Shown here in pieces: positions 1 through 10,421 of a stretch of 64,000 nt of DNA (position 1 is the stretch's first letter; each line of letters opens with the position of its first letter). A model generated the notes under the pieces. That model saw only the letters and a program-made list of their open reading frames with translations, did not search any database and was not told the DNA's origin. Made by a program: the position numbers and the translations under genes. Source of the stretch: Undibacterium sp. (lineage in GTDB: Bacteria; Pseudomonadota; Gammaproteobacteria; Burkholderiales; Burkholderiaceae_D); the NCBI RefSeq assembly GCF_030651495.1, contig NZ_JAUSFI010000039.1, positions 1 through 64,000 of the forward strand, read 5' to 3'.

Positions 1-79
1 CTACGCCTTGATCCACCACCATCCGGGCGACTTCAAGTTTAAAAGCAGCTTCGTATTTTTTATTTCCAGTCATCTTCAT
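1..79 (-). CDS. IS3-family transposase OrfA, N-terminal fragment
   Basis: This is a partial gene of 26 codons that continues beyond base 1. The start at 79 has an AGGA just upstream; a second in-frame ATG at 73 is also possible. The translation MTGNKKYEAAFKLEVARMV is typical of the first helix of the small DNA-binding OrfA of IS3-type elements, which recognises the IS ends and is fused to OrfB by frameshifting to form the active transposase. The family is recognised from this short N-terminus and the adjoining IS end. Whether the element is intact cannot be told. Confidence 0.7.
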   Translation of the reverse strand, partial: MKMTGNKKYEAAFKLEVARMVVDQGV

Positions 80-139
80 TTTCCTCATTTAGGTGATTGT
101 TCCCCCTATTGAGGTGTCCGTAAACATTAGACCATTACA
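1..139 (-). mobile_element. IS3-family insertion sequence, left end (runs off the window)
   Basis: The minus strand starts with a terminal TG at 139 and reads TGTAATGGTCTAATGTTTAC, which resembles the terminal inverted repeat of IS3-group elements. A transposase OrfA start codon follows about 60 bases inside. The rest of the element lies left of the window. The outer end falls exactly where the 140-303 repeat begins, so the element appears to have inserted into that repeat. No target duplication can be seen because the other end is missing. Confidence 0.7.
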
Positions 140-303
140 CACCGTCGCCGCCCCTTCGGGGTGCCCGCTTGTGCAAGTCAAAAAATGGGAAGGTCCGAAA
201 CTCGCCTGCGGCTCAAACATCGGCCCTTCTATTTCCATTTTCTGCCCTGCACAATCGGCAGCGCCAGAAGCGGAAGGCAGGTCAAGGACAACGGCGAGAT
301 TGC
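140..303 (+). repeat. Left copy of a 160-bp inverted repeat
   Basis: This segment recurs in reverse complement at 1100-1260 with only scattered mismatches. Shared blocks include CCCGCTTGTGCA, GTCAAAAAATGGGAAG and CACAATCGGCAGCGCCAGAA. It is GC-rich compared with the gene between the copies. Short reading frames cross it (for example 169-426), but they also appear in the other copy and look like translations of a repeat, not genes. The outer edge is cut by the IS end at 139. Confidence 0.8.
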
Positions 304-389
304 GATCGGCCGGAATCGGTGCGTATGACGCACCCTACGCTTGCTACGTACTTGCTGGCGTCAAATTTAAATAATTTTACAAGACAAAA

Positions 390-1073
390 ATGGTTAAACC
401 GCACCAACTATATCTTAGTCAAATGATTGAAATAAAACGTCGATTTCGTGCAATTGATCGAATTATTGACACGAAAAAATCATTCACAAAAAATGAAGAC
501 ATTGACAATGAAAGCGCTTTTTTACAAGTTCGAAAAATCGTCGAGCTAATCACATTTTCTGCAATCATCTCTGATGAACAACGCTACAAAAAATCTCGCG
601 AACTTGACGCACTAGAAAATCCAAAGGTTAAAGGCGATTTCACTCTAGACTGGAATGCCGCAGACATACTTATCCGCCTTTCCAAAATAAGTACACACTT
701 TTTACCAAAACCACTCAACGAGATGATTACTCAGGAAAATGAAGTAAAACATTTCAATGAGGCGACGGCAAAAGCTACGCACGACCGTCTTATCTCTATC
801 TATAAAACTGCAAGTGGTTTTGCTCACATATCCAATCCATACAAATCCAATTTTTTAGAATCAGAAAAAAAGAAGAAGGAAACGGCTCGATTCACGCTGG
901 AAAAAGAAGTTCGATATCTTAAGTCGATTATTTGGGAACATGTAAAGATCGGTCTCGTATGGCAGTCCAGTTCTCACCCAAACCAACCAGAGCAAGCCGA
1001 AACTGCTTGGCTTGTTTGGTTCGGAGAAAAAGGGAATGACAAAATCGAAATGGAGCTAGCCTCAGCTGCATGA
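390..1073 (+). CDS. Hypothetical protein in an AT-rich cassette
   Basis: The protein has 227 residues, is probably all-helical, and has no signal peptide or membrane segment. I do not recognise a named family. The segment FLQVRKIVELITFSAI (about residues 45-60) and the helical pattern after it resemble uncharacterised HEPN-like helical proteins, but this is a weak impression. Codon use is AT-rich (many AAA, AAT and TTT codons), unlike nearly every other gene here, which suggests recent transfer. No good ribosome binding site precedes ATG 390; ATG 423 is an alternative start. The gene stands alone between inverted copies of a 160-bp repeat and next to an IS end. A defence or toxin role would be speculation. 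Confidence 0.6.
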   Translation: MVKPHQLYLSQMIEIKRRFRAIDRIIDTKKSFTKNEDIDNESAFLQVRKIVELITFSAIISDEQRYKKSRELDALENPKVKGDFTLDWNAADILIRLSKISTHFLPKPLNEMITQENEVKHFNEATAKATHDRLISIYKTASGFAHISNPYKSNFLESEKKKKETARFTLEKEVRYLKSIIWEHVKIGLVWQSSSHPNQPEQAETAWLVWFGEKGNDKIEMELASAA

Positions 1074-1099
1074 GAATAATCCTAGAGTGTCCTGCGCAT

Positions 1100-1260
1100 G
1101 CAATCTCGCCGCTGCCCTTGACCTGCCTTCCGCTTCTGGCGCTGCCGATTGTGCGGGGCAGAAAATGGAAATAGAAACGTCCATGTCTGAGCGCAGCGAG
1201 TTGTGGACGCTTCCCATTTTTTGACCTGCACAAGCGGGAACCCGCAGGGCAGCGACGGTG
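1100..1260 (-). repeat. Right copy of the 160-bp inverted repeat
   Basis: Reverse complement of 140-303. On this side the element seems to continue outward to about 1310 with A/T-rich blocks (TTTTTTGGC twice), a part lost on the left side where the IS sits. A minus-strand frame at 1082-1327 shares the segment HNRQRQKRKAGQGQRRD with the frame in the left copy; I treat both as repeat sequence. A small hairpin with GCCGGT/ACCGGC arms at 1315-1331 lies between this repeat and the end of the amidohydrolase gene. Confidence 0.8.
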
Positions 1261-1414
1261 CGGTCGCCTTTTTTGGCTTACCCTTTTTTGGCGAAGCAAA
1301 AAAGGTAAGTAGCCGCCGGTCTACCACCGGCCTGCAACCTCAAAACAACTACGGCCGACAATTCACAGAAAAGCACAATAAAGAAAGCCAAGCGCATATT
1401 CCAATCTCAAAAAA

Positions 1415-2695
1415 CTAGCGACCGCGCGCCAACCTGAAATCCACAGCCTCTGGCCGCCCAGCCACCGACAAGCGCGCCTGCGCCGCCGGGCTTTCACTGA
1501 TCACCGTCCCGCGCCGTATCACCTTCAAGCGTGCCGCCCGCAAGCGTATCGCCTCGACAGGATCGGCTGCATCCAATAGCACCAGATCGGCATGACAGCC
1601 CACCTCCAGACCATAGCCGTCCAAACCAAGGATGCGCGCCGGGGTCTCGGTCACCGCTTTAAAGCACGCCTGCATCGCCTCTTGCCCGGTCATCTGCGCC
1701 ACATGCAGGCCCATGTGGGCGACTTCCAGCATGTCGCCCGAACCCAGGCTGTACCACGGGTCCATCGCGCAATCCTGGCCGAAGGCGACGTCTATGCCTG
1801 CCGCCATTAGCTCGGGCACGCGGGTCATGCCGCGCCGTTTTGGGTAAGTGTCGTGGCGGCCTTGCAGCGTGATGTTAATCAGCGGATTGGCGATCGCTGC
1901 CACACCGGCTTCGCGCATCAGCGGCATGAGTTTGCTGACGTAATAGTTATCCATCGAGTGCATGGAAGTCAGGTGCGAGCCGGTGACCCTGCCCTGCATG
2001 CCTAGCCGGTGGCTGTGATAGGCCAGCGTCTCGATATGGCGTGACAGCGGATCGTCGGATTCGTCGCAATGCATGTCGACGCGCAAGCCTTGTTCTGCGG
2101 CGTATTCACACAGTAGCCGCACCGACTCGGCACCGTCAGCCATGGTGCGCTCAAAATGCGGGATGCCGCCGACCACGTCGACGCCCATGGCGATGGCGCG
2201 CTTCAGGTTGGTGAAGGCGCTGGCACTGCGCAGCAAACCGTCTTGCGGAAAGGCGACGAGTTGCAGGTCGAGATACGGTGCGACCTGTTGTTTGACCTGG
2301 AGTAATGCCTCGGTCGCCAGCAAGCGGTCATCACAGATATCGACATGCGAGCGTATCGCCAGTAAGCCGCGCGCCACCGCCCAATCGCAATACTGCAGAG
2401 CGCGTTCAATAATCGCGTCTTGCGTCAGGGTCGGTTTCAGCTCGCCCCAGAGTGCGATCCCTTCCAGTAGCGTGCCGGATTGATTCACGCGTGGCAAACC
2501 GTAGCTGAGCGTGGCATCCATATGGAAGTGGGCATCGACAAACGGCGGGCTGACCAGATTGCCGCCGGCGTCGATTTCAGCCTGCCCTTGTACCGGCAAG
2601 CATGGGCCGACGGCGGCAATACGGCCGGCAACTATGGCGATGTCGATTTTTTGCCTGCCATCTGGCAAATTGGCATTGCGTATGACTAAGTCCAT
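1415..2695 (-). CDS. codA: Cytosine deaminase / amidohydrolase family protein
   Basis: The protein has 426 residues and matches E. coli CodA along most of its length as I recall it. CodA converts cytosine to uracil and ammonia for pyrimidine salvage. The expected metal and catalytic residues are present: His56 and His58 (DAHFHMD), His209 and Glu212 (MHCDES), His241, Asp308 (FGQD), and Gln151 (AFPQDG). The start at 2695 has a good AAGGAG site; a longer frame to 2956 exists but overlaps the divergent regulator and lacks CodA similarity. No cytosine permease (codB) is adjacent. Related deaminases act on other ring amides, so the substrate is inferred. It is divergent from a LacI-type regulator 81 bases away. 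Confidence 0.8.
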   Translation of the reverse strand: MDLVIRNANLPDGRQKIDIAIVAGRIAAVGPCLPVQGQAEIDAGGNLVSPPFVDAHFHMDATLSYGLPRVNQSGTLLEGIALWGELKPTLTQDAIIERALQYCDWAVARGLLAIRSHVDICDDRLLATEALLQVKQQVAPYLDLQLVAFPQDGLLRSASAFTNLKRAIAMGVDVVGGIPHFERTMADGAESVRLLCEYAAEQGLRVDMHCDESDDPLSRHIETLAYHSHRLGMQGRVTGSHLTSMHSMDNYYVSKLMPLMREAGVAAIANPLINITLQGRHDTYPKRRGMTRVPELMAAGIDVAFGQDCAMDPWYSLGSGDMLEVAHMGLHVAQMTGQEAMQACFKAVTETPARILGLDGYGLEVGCHADLVLLDAADPVEAIRLRAARLKVIRRGTVISESPAAQARLSVAGRPEAVDFRLARGR

Positions 2696-2723
2696 GGATG
2701 CACAACTCCTTATCGGAAAAATT

Positions 2724-2752
2724 TTGGCTTCGTGGATGGTATGCCTCATAAT
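2724..2752 (+). promoter_or_regulatory. Candidate sigma-70 promoter of the LacI-type gene
   Basis: TTGGCT (2724-2729), a 17-base spacer and CATAAT (2747-2752) lie about 25 bases before the regulator's start codon, inside the 81-base region shared with the divergent deaminase gene. I found no convincing LacI-family palindrome between the two genes. Sequence match only. Confidence 0.4.
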
Positions 2753-2776
2753 CTCAGCGAAGAAAGGCAGGAACCT

Positions 2777-3781
2777 ATGGCAACAATGAAGCAGGTCGCA
2801 GAGAAGGCGCGGGTGTCCACCACCACGGTGTCGCATGTCATCAATAATACCCGAGTCGTCAGTGAAGAGGCGCGCGAACGCGTGCTGTCGGTGATCCGGG
2901 AGTTGCGCTATATTCCCAGCGCCGTGGCGCGCAGCCTGAAGAACGACAAGACCCATACTTTGGGCATGATTATTCCGAATAATTCGAATCCTTATTTCGC
3001 TGAAATCATTCAGGGTATCGAGGCCGAGTCGTTCAAGCTGGGCTACAACATCATTCTGTGCAACTCGTACGACGATCCAAAAAAACAGGCCGCTTATACC
3101 CGCGTCTTGATGGAAAAACGGATAGACGGGCTGATCATCGTGTCGTCCGGTTCTGATGAAGAACTCAATCAGCTACTGTCTGACGAGGGTATTCCCAAAG
3201 TATTGGTCGATAGAGAAGTGCCGGGTTTGGCGGCGGATTTTATTGAAGCCAACCACGAACAAGGCGGCTATCTGGCGACCAGGTATTTACTCGACTTAGG
3301 TCACCGTGATATCGCCTGTGTCTCTGGCCCTAAAACTTTACTGCCCAGCAGCGATCGGGTGCAGGGCTATTGGCGCGCCTTGAAAGAAGCGGGAATTAGC
3401 TTGCGCGATGAGTTTTTGGCGCATAGCGACTTTACCAGTCAGGGCGGCTTTACTGCTTTTCAGCAATTACTGGCACTCAAACAGCGCCCTACCGCCATCT
3501 TTGCCAGCAATGATCTGATGGCGATAGGCGGCCTGTGCGCGGCGCATCAGGCTGGCCTGAAGATACCGGAAGAGTTATCGGTGATCGGATACGACGATAT
3601 CGCGCTGGCGTCTTTCAGCACGCCGCCGCTGACCACGATTGCGCAACCGAAATATGAGATCGGCGTATTGACGGCGCAAGTCATGGTCAAGCGGATTGAG
3701 CATGCCGAACTTCCTTTGCGCCGTGAAATGCTGGAAACCAAACTGATGATCAGGCAATCTACTGCCCCCGTCAAAAGTTAA
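2777..3781 (+). CDS. LacI-family transcriptional regulator (PurR/RbsR type)
   Basis: The protein has 334 residues. An N-terminal helix-turn-helix (VAEKARVSTTTVSHVINNT) and hinge (PSAVARSLKN) are followed by a periplasmic-binding-protein-like effector domain. The N-terminus is close to E. coli PurR; the C-terminal part (VIGYDDIALASFSTPPLTT) is closer to RbsR. Such proteins bind a palindromic operator as dimers and respond to a small sugar or purine ligand. ATG 2777 is chosen because it has an AGGCAGGA site and begins the family motif MATMKQVAEKA; an upstream in-frame ATG at 2732 lies in the promoter. Divergent placement suggests control of the deaminase gene, as PurR controls codBA in E. coli, but this is inference. 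Confidence 0.85.
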   Translation: MATMKQVAEKARVSTTTVSHVINNTRVVSEEARERVLSVIRELRYIPSAVARSLKNDKTHTLGMIIPNNSNPYFAEIIQGIEAESFKLGYNIILCNSYDDPKKQAAYTRVLMEKRIDGLIIVSSGSDEELNQLLSDEGIPKVLVDREVPGLAADFIEANHEQGGYLATRYLLDLGHRDIACVSGPKTLLPSSDRVQGYWRALKEAGISLRDEFLAHSDFTSQGGFTAFQQLLALKQRPTAIFASNDLMAIGGLCAAHQAGLKIPEELSVIGYDDIALASFSTPPLTTIAQPKYEIGVLTAQVMVKRIEHAELPLRREMLETKLMIRQSTAPVKS

Positions 3782-3790
3782 CATCCCCCA

Positions 3791-4339
3791 TTAGAATCCG
3801 ATCAAGGCGGGCAACAACTCGCTCAGCAAGCGGTTCAGCACCTGCAAGATGATCAGCGCAATCATGGGTGAGAAATCGATTCCGCCCAAAGCGGGGATCA
3901 ATCGGCGTAACGGCGTCAGCACAGGATTATTCAAGGTACGGATAAAAGGGGCAAACGGCGCATGCGGATTCACCCAGCTAAACACCGCCTCCAGCACCAG
4001 TAATGCCATAAAGCCATACAGTATCCACTGCAGCATCTTAAATACTGCCAGTAACATGATCAGCGGAAATGAGACTGCCGATAGCAGCCAGAAATTAATC
4101 AGCATGGACAGCAGGGCTACCAGGAATGTCGCGATTAAACTGGCCCAATCATAGCCGCCAAACCCCGGAATCAGGCGGCGTATCGGATGAACTAGCCAGT
4201 CAGTGATTTGAAAAATGGATTGTGCCAGCCCCGCTGGAGGCCTGACTCGCTGCGCTTGCATCCAGAAACGCAAGAGTAAAAAACCTGCAAATAAACCGGC
4301 GACAGTATCAACGACAAAGGTAAAAATTCCATGCAACAC
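3791..4339 (-). CDS. YggT family membrane protein
   Basis: The protein has 182 residues with two tandem YggT-type units, each a hydrophobic hairpin followed by a P-[IL]-RRLIP motif (PIRRLIPGFGG, then PLRRLIPALGG). It is an inner-membrane protein of unclear biochemical function; YggT proteins have been linked to osmotic tolerance and cell division. The start is GTG 4339 with AGGGGA upstream. In many bacteria yggT sits beside yggS and proC; here that pair is at 30.9-32.4 kb and yggT is separate. It ends 10 bases from the convergent LacI-type gene. Confidence 0.85.
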   Translation of the reverse strand: MLHGIFTFVVDTVAGLFAGFLLLRFWMQAQRVRPPAGLAQSIFQITDWLVHPIRRLIPGFGGYDWASLIATFLVALLSMLINFWLLSAVSFPLIMLLAVFKMLQWILYGFMALLVLEAVFSWVNPHAPFAPFIRTLNNPVLTPLRRLIPALGGIDFSPMIALIILQVLNRLLSELLPALIGF

Positions 4340-4352
4340 GAAGCTATCCCCT

Positions 4353-4388
4353 AAAAAAAACCCACTGAGTGAACATCACACAGTGGGT
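4353..4388 (-). terminator. Rho-independent terminator of the H1-like gene
   Basis: On the minus strand an ACCCACTG/CAGTGGGT stem (4360-4367 with 4381-4388) is followed directly by a run of eight T. It sits between the H1-like gene and yggT, so it ends the former just before the latter. Confidence 0.85.
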
Positions 4389-4427
4389 ATTGTGCCTCAA
4401 TACTGCTAAGCATCCAAGCATGCAAAT

Positions 4428-5354
4428 TTATGCTGGACGAGTACCGGTAGGGAAAGGCCACGCTGCGGTAGGACTGACTACCGTTTTTGCATCTGGTGTA
4501 GCTGGCTTTGCTGCTGGCTTAGCGACGGCTTTTGCTACTGGCTTAGCTGCTGGCTTTGCTGCTGCTTTCGCTGCTGGCTTAGCTGCGGCTTTCGCTACTG
4601 GCTTGGCTACTGCTTTTGCTGCTGGCTTAGCGACTGCTTTCGCTGCTGGCTTGGCGGCTGCTTTCGCTACTGGCTTAGCTGCGGCTTTCGCTACTGGCTT
4701 GGCTGCGGTTTTCGCCGCTGGCTTAGCGGCTGCTTTCGCTGCTGGCTTAGCTGCGGCTTTTGCTGCTGGCTTGGCTGCTACTTTTGCTGCTGGCTTAGCT
4801 GCGGCTTTCGCTGCTGGCTTAGCTGCGGCTTTTGCTGCTGGCTTGGCTGCGGCTTTTGCTGCTGGCTTGGCTGCGGCTTTTGCTGCTGGCTTGGCTGCGG
4901 CTTTTGCTACTGGCTTGGCTGCGGCTTTTACTGCTGGCTTAGCTGCTGCTTTCGCTACTGGCTTGGCTGCTGCTTTTGCTGCTGGCTTGGCTGCGGCTTT
5001 CGCTACTGGCTTGGCGGCCGCTTTCGCTACTGGCTTGGCTGCTGCTTTTGCTACTGGCTTGGCTGCGGCTTTTGCTACTGGCTTAGCTGCTGCTTTCGCT
5101 GCTGGCTTGGCGGCGGCTTTTGCTGCTGGCTTAGCTGCGGCTTTTGCTACTGGCTTAGCGGCGGCTTTTGCTGCTGGCTTGGCTACGGCTTTCGCTGCTG
5201 GCTTGGCTGCTGCTTTTGCTACTGGCTTGGCTGCTGCTTTTGCTGCTGGCTTGGCGGCTGCTTTTGCTGCAGGTTTAGCGACTACTGCGGCCTTAGCAGC
5301 AGGCTTCGTGGCCGCTACCTTCTTGGCCACTGGTGATTTTGATGCTGTTGCCAT
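4428..5354 (-). CDS. Histone H1-like Lys/Pro/Ala repeat nucleoid protein
   Basis: The protein has 308 residues: a short N-terminus (MATASKSPVAKKVAA), exactly 30 consecutive eight-residue units of the type AKPAAKAA (residues 26-265, with V/A, V/T changes), an irregular end, and the C-terminal signature AAWPFPTG seen in betaproteobacterial H1-like proteins such as Bordetella BpH1. The strongly basic repeat should bind DNA non-specifically and compact the nucleoid; AlgP of Pseudomonas has a similar tail. An AAGGAGA site precedes the ATG. The gene lies downstream of nrdB, with its own leader and terminator. The repeats are nearly identical at DNA level, so copy number may vary between strains. 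Confidence 0.9.
   Translation of the reverse strand: MATASKSPVAKKVAATKPAAKAAVVAKPAAKAAAKPAAKAAAKPVAKAAAKPAAKAVAKPAAKAAAKPVAKAAAKPAAKAAAKPAAKAAAKPVAKAAAKPVAKAAAKPVAKAAAKPVAKAAAKPAAKAAAKPVAKAAAKPAVKAAAKPVAKAAAKPAAKAAAKPAAKAAAKPAAKAAAKPAAKAAAKPAAKVAAKPAAKAAAKPAAKAAAKPAAKTAAKPVAKAAAKPVAKAAAKPAAKAVAKPAAKAVAKPVAKAAAKPAAKAAAKPAAKPVAKAVAKPAAKPATPDAKTVVSPTAAWPFPTGTRPA
4560..5279 (-). repeat. Coding minisatellite, 30 tandem 24-bp units
   Basis: Thirty in-frame 24-bp units make up most of the H1-like gene, each encoding AKP[AV]AKAA or a close variant. Neighbouring units differ mainly at synonymous third positions (GCC/GCA/GCT), with runs of identical units. Because the unit is a multiple of three, gain or loss of units keeps the frame. 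The repeat also leaves the opposite strand free of stop codons, which creates a long false frame. Confidence 0.9.
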
Positions 5355-5800
5355 TTTGTTTCTCCTTCGTGTTAGACGGAAAAAATCAAGTCGATAAAGT
5401 TAAAATCCGCTCCAGATCCGATAAGCGGATTATTCATCGGCACAAACATGACCTCTGTTTATGCCAGTGAATTTGGCACCAGCTGAACTGCTGCATCCCC
5501 TTTATTGATGCAGCGCTTCAGCCATATGGCTGTGTCGCTCGTTAAATGCAAATGAAATGCATCAAGGGATAAGCTTTAACGAACGATATCAACAGCCAAA
5601 AAAAACGCCCGCATATAAAGCCGGCGTCGGTATTCTGTATTCAATAGCCTGTTCCAAAACAAAAATGCGCAATACCCAGCCACGCCGGATATTGCGACAA
5701 AAACGAATCGGGTCTGATTGGTCTATCAAGTTCATTCACTTTGGTGAAGCCTCTCGCATTTTACGAAGTGAGTCAAACCTTGAATCAGCAACCGGATAAT
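5355..5800. other. Intergenic region with several palindromes, between nrdB and the H1-like gene
   Basis: No gene is seen. Three palindromes stand close together: TGCCA/TGGCA at 5462-5478, GCTGCATC/GATGCAGC at 5490-5514, and AGCCATATGGCT at 5520-5531. They lie 100-180 bases upstream of the H1-like start and could be operators or leader structure. The nrdB terminator is at 5598-5627. Around 5665-5697 GCGCAATA...TATTGCG resembles part of the dispersed repeat seen at 23.5 and 60.7 kb. Small frames across the region (for example 5557-5799) look spurious. Confidence 0.5.
5598..5627 (-). terminator. Rho-independent terminator after nrdB
   Basis: On the minus strand ACGCCGGC pairs with GCGGGCGT (one mismatch) around a seven-base loop and is followed by eight T. 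It lies about 175 bases beyond the nrdB stop and separates nrdAB from the H1-like gene. Confidence 0.8.
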
Positions 5801-6955
5801 TTATTCCCAGTTGAGTGCACCGCCAGTTTGATACTCAATCACACGTGTCTCAAAAAAGTTGCGCTCTTTTTTCAGATCGATCATTTCACTCATCCACGGA
5901 AAAGGATTTTCTTCATGTGGAAACAAAGCTTCGAGACCAATTTGTTGTGCGCGGCGATTTGCGATGAATCGCAAATAACCTTTAAACATGGGTGCATTCA
6001 AACCTAGCACACCTCGCGGCATTGTATCCTCTGCGTAACGATATTCCAACTCTACTGCACGTAAAAACAACGATTTAATTTCATCACGAAACGCCGGGGT
6101 CCACAAATGCGGATTTTCCATCTTAATCGTATTGATCAAATCAATTCCAAAATTGCAGTGCATCGATTCATCGCGCAAAATATATTGATATTGTTCAGCC
6201 GCGCCCATCATTTTATTTTGCCGCCCGAGCGCCAGAATTTGCGCGAAGCCGACATAAAAAAACAGGCCTTCCATCAGGCAGGCAAAGACGATCAGTGAAC
6301 GCAGCAAAGTCTGATCGGCTTCGGTAGTGCCGGTCTTAAATTCAGGATCCGTCAGCACGTCGATGAAAGGAATCAGAAACTGGTCTTTATCACGGATCGA
6401 CTCGACTTCATTGTAGGCATTAAAAATTTCCGCTTCGTCCAAACCTAAGGACTCAACGATATATTGATAGGCGTGGGTGTGTATTGCCTCTTCAAATGCC
6501 TGACGCAATAAATACTGACGGCATTCAGGTGCCGTGATGTGGCGATAAGTACCGAGCACGATATTGTTAGCCGCCAATGAATCAGCGGTCACAAAAAAAC
6601 CCAGATTACGCGTCACCAGCCGGCGTTCATCGTCCGTCAAACCGTTAGGGGTTTTCCAGAGTTCGATATCACGCTGCATATTGATCTCTTGCGGCATCCA
6701 GTGATTGGCACAACCGGCCAGATATTTATCCCAAGCCCATTTATATTTAAATGGCACCAACTGATTTACATCGGTTTTACCATTGATAATCCGTTTATCG
6801 CTGGCATTGACACGGCGCGCCAAATCTTCTGGCGTTGGCACGTTTGGCTTACTGCTGACAAGCGGCGGATTCAGCGCAGCCTCCTGCGTTGGCAGTGGCG
6901 CTTGAGCGGGCCGCAGTGGCGCGGCAGATTCAGCTTCATCATCCCAAGAAAGCAT
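5801..6955 (-). CDS. nrdB: Ribonucleotide reductase, beta (R2) subunit, class Ia
   Basis: The 384-residue protein generates the tyrosyl radical used by NrdA to make deoxyribonucleotides. Ferritin-like metal ligands are visible: Asp125 (TADSLAANN), Glu156 and His159 (FEEAIH), Glu229 (LMEGLFF), Glu263 and His266 (RDESMH). Tyr163 lies four residues after His159, at the radical position. Overall the sequence resembles the Chlamydia R2, but Chlamydia has Phe at the radical site and Glu as first ligand, so this one has class Ia hallmarks. The C-terminus ([16 protein letters not shown]) should dock to NrdA. A good AAGGAA site precedes the ATG. It is 68 bases downstream of nrdA and probably cotranscribed. 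Confidence 0.95.
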   Translation of the reverse strand: MLSWDDEAESAAPLRPAQAPLPTQEAALNPPLVSSKPNVPTPEDLARRVNASDKRIINGKTDVNQLVPFKYKWAWDKYLAGCANHWMPQEINMQRDIELWKTPNGLTDDERRLVTRNLGFFVTADSLAANNIVLGTYRHITAPECRQYLLRQAFEEAIHTHAYQYIVESLGLDEAEIFNAYNEVESIRDKDQFLIPFIDVLTDPEFKTGTTEADQTLLRSLIVFACLMEGLFFYVGFAQILALGRQNKMMGAAEQYQYILRDESMHCNFGIDLINTIKMENPHLWTPAFRDEIKSLFLRAVELEYRYAEDTMPRGVLGLNAPMFKGYLRFIANRRAQQIGLEALFPHEENPFPWMSEMIDLKKERNFFETRVIEYQTGGALNWE

Positions 6956-7023
6956 TTTTTTCCTTACTTATTTTTATGTTTGTTTAACATGGCAAGGTAC
7001 GCATGGCGCACCCGCCATTTTCT

Positions 7024-9945
<2,922 letters not shown>

Positions 9946-10114
9946 GTGGACTCCAGGTTCAACGTTAATCGAGATTACGAGGGCAAGATCGCCACTGTTT
10001 TTTTATTTCCGGTACGGCATATTTCACAGACAATACACTGGCCACTACGGCTTGTTCAGCAGCATTTTTAATAGCAAGGAGGAATAAAACGCGAAACAGA
10101 TGAAATAAAGAAAA

Positions 10115-10130
10115 CCACTAAATGTAGTGC
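10115..10130. promoter_or_regulatory. NrdR box, proximal
   Basis: CCACTAAATGTAGTGC is a near-perfect 16-bp palindrome of the NrdR type (core CACTA...TAGTG). It lies about 170 bases before the nrdA start and 30 bases (about three helical turns) from a second box. NrdR is known to bind paired boxes at nrd promoters and repress them when bound to ATP and dATP. Confidence 0.8.
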
Positions 10131-10144
10131 GTAATTTTTTATTT

Positions 10145-10160
10145 GCACTAATTCTAGTGG
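10145..10160. promoter_or_regulatory. NrdR box, distal, overlapping the -10 element
   Basis: GCACTAATTCTAGTGG, the second NrdR-type palindrome. It contains the predicted -10 hexamer of the nrdA promoter on the minus strand, so a bound repressor would block polymerase. Spacing to the other box is 30 bases start to start. Confidence 0.8.
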
Positions 10161-10179
10161 CACTAAGGAATCCATGCAA
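10151..10179 (-). promoter_or_regulatory. Sigma-70 promoter of nrdAB
   Basis: On the minus strand TTGCAT (plus 10174-10179), a 17-base spacer and TAGAAT (plus 10151-10156) form a good promoter. Transcription would start near 10144, giving a leader of about 200 bases before nrdA. The -10 lies inside the distal NrdR box. The rest of 9946-10421 holds no gene; only a GCGGC hairpin near 10327-10344 and the stem at 10376-10402 stand out. Confidence 0.65.
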
Positions 10180-10375
10180 CCGGTTTTTGATCAAAAAGAG
10201 ATTTTTTTGATAAGCTGAAAATTGTTTATTTTGTTTGACTTTCTCAGAGCATCAAAGTGAGCTTGCTGCAAGGTGAGTAAGTACTAACAATGGCAGTCTG
10301 CTGAAAATGCGGGACGGCGTAAATAAGCGGCGCGCGCTAGCCGCGTGACGCTGAACGGCCAGCCTGTTTTTTGTC

Positions 10376-10402
10376 TAAGCCGGCGCTATTCTGTCCGGCT
10401 TA
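10376..10402. terminator. Hairpin after mutT, possible terminator
   Basis: TAAGCCGG (10376-10383) pairs exactly with CCGGCTTA (10395-10402). It lies 20 bases beyond the mutT stop. No T run follows on the minus strand, so this is a weak terminator candidate. Confidence 0.4.
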
Positions 10403-10421
10403 GCAACACGGCATGATTACT

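Noticed and set aside
1082-1327. 81-residue minus-strand frame, and a similar one at 169-426
   Set aside because: Both translate the inverted repeat and share the same segment; the sequence is a repeat with no ribosome site or known domain.
2696-2776. PurR or LacI-type operator between the deaminase and regulator genes
   Set aside because: No palindrome of the ACGCAAACGTTTGCGT type could be found by eye; only a promoter match is reported.
4369-5397. 342-residue plus-strand frame opposite the H1-like gene
   Set aside because: It is the antisense reading of the 24-bp repeat, which has no stop in this frame. The minus-strand frame has a ribosome site, a terminator and the family C-terminus.
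5801-6955. Class Ic (tyrosine-free) ribonucleotide reductase
   Set aside because: Overall resemblance to the Chlamydia protein suggested it, but Tyr163 and Asp125 are present at the key positions.
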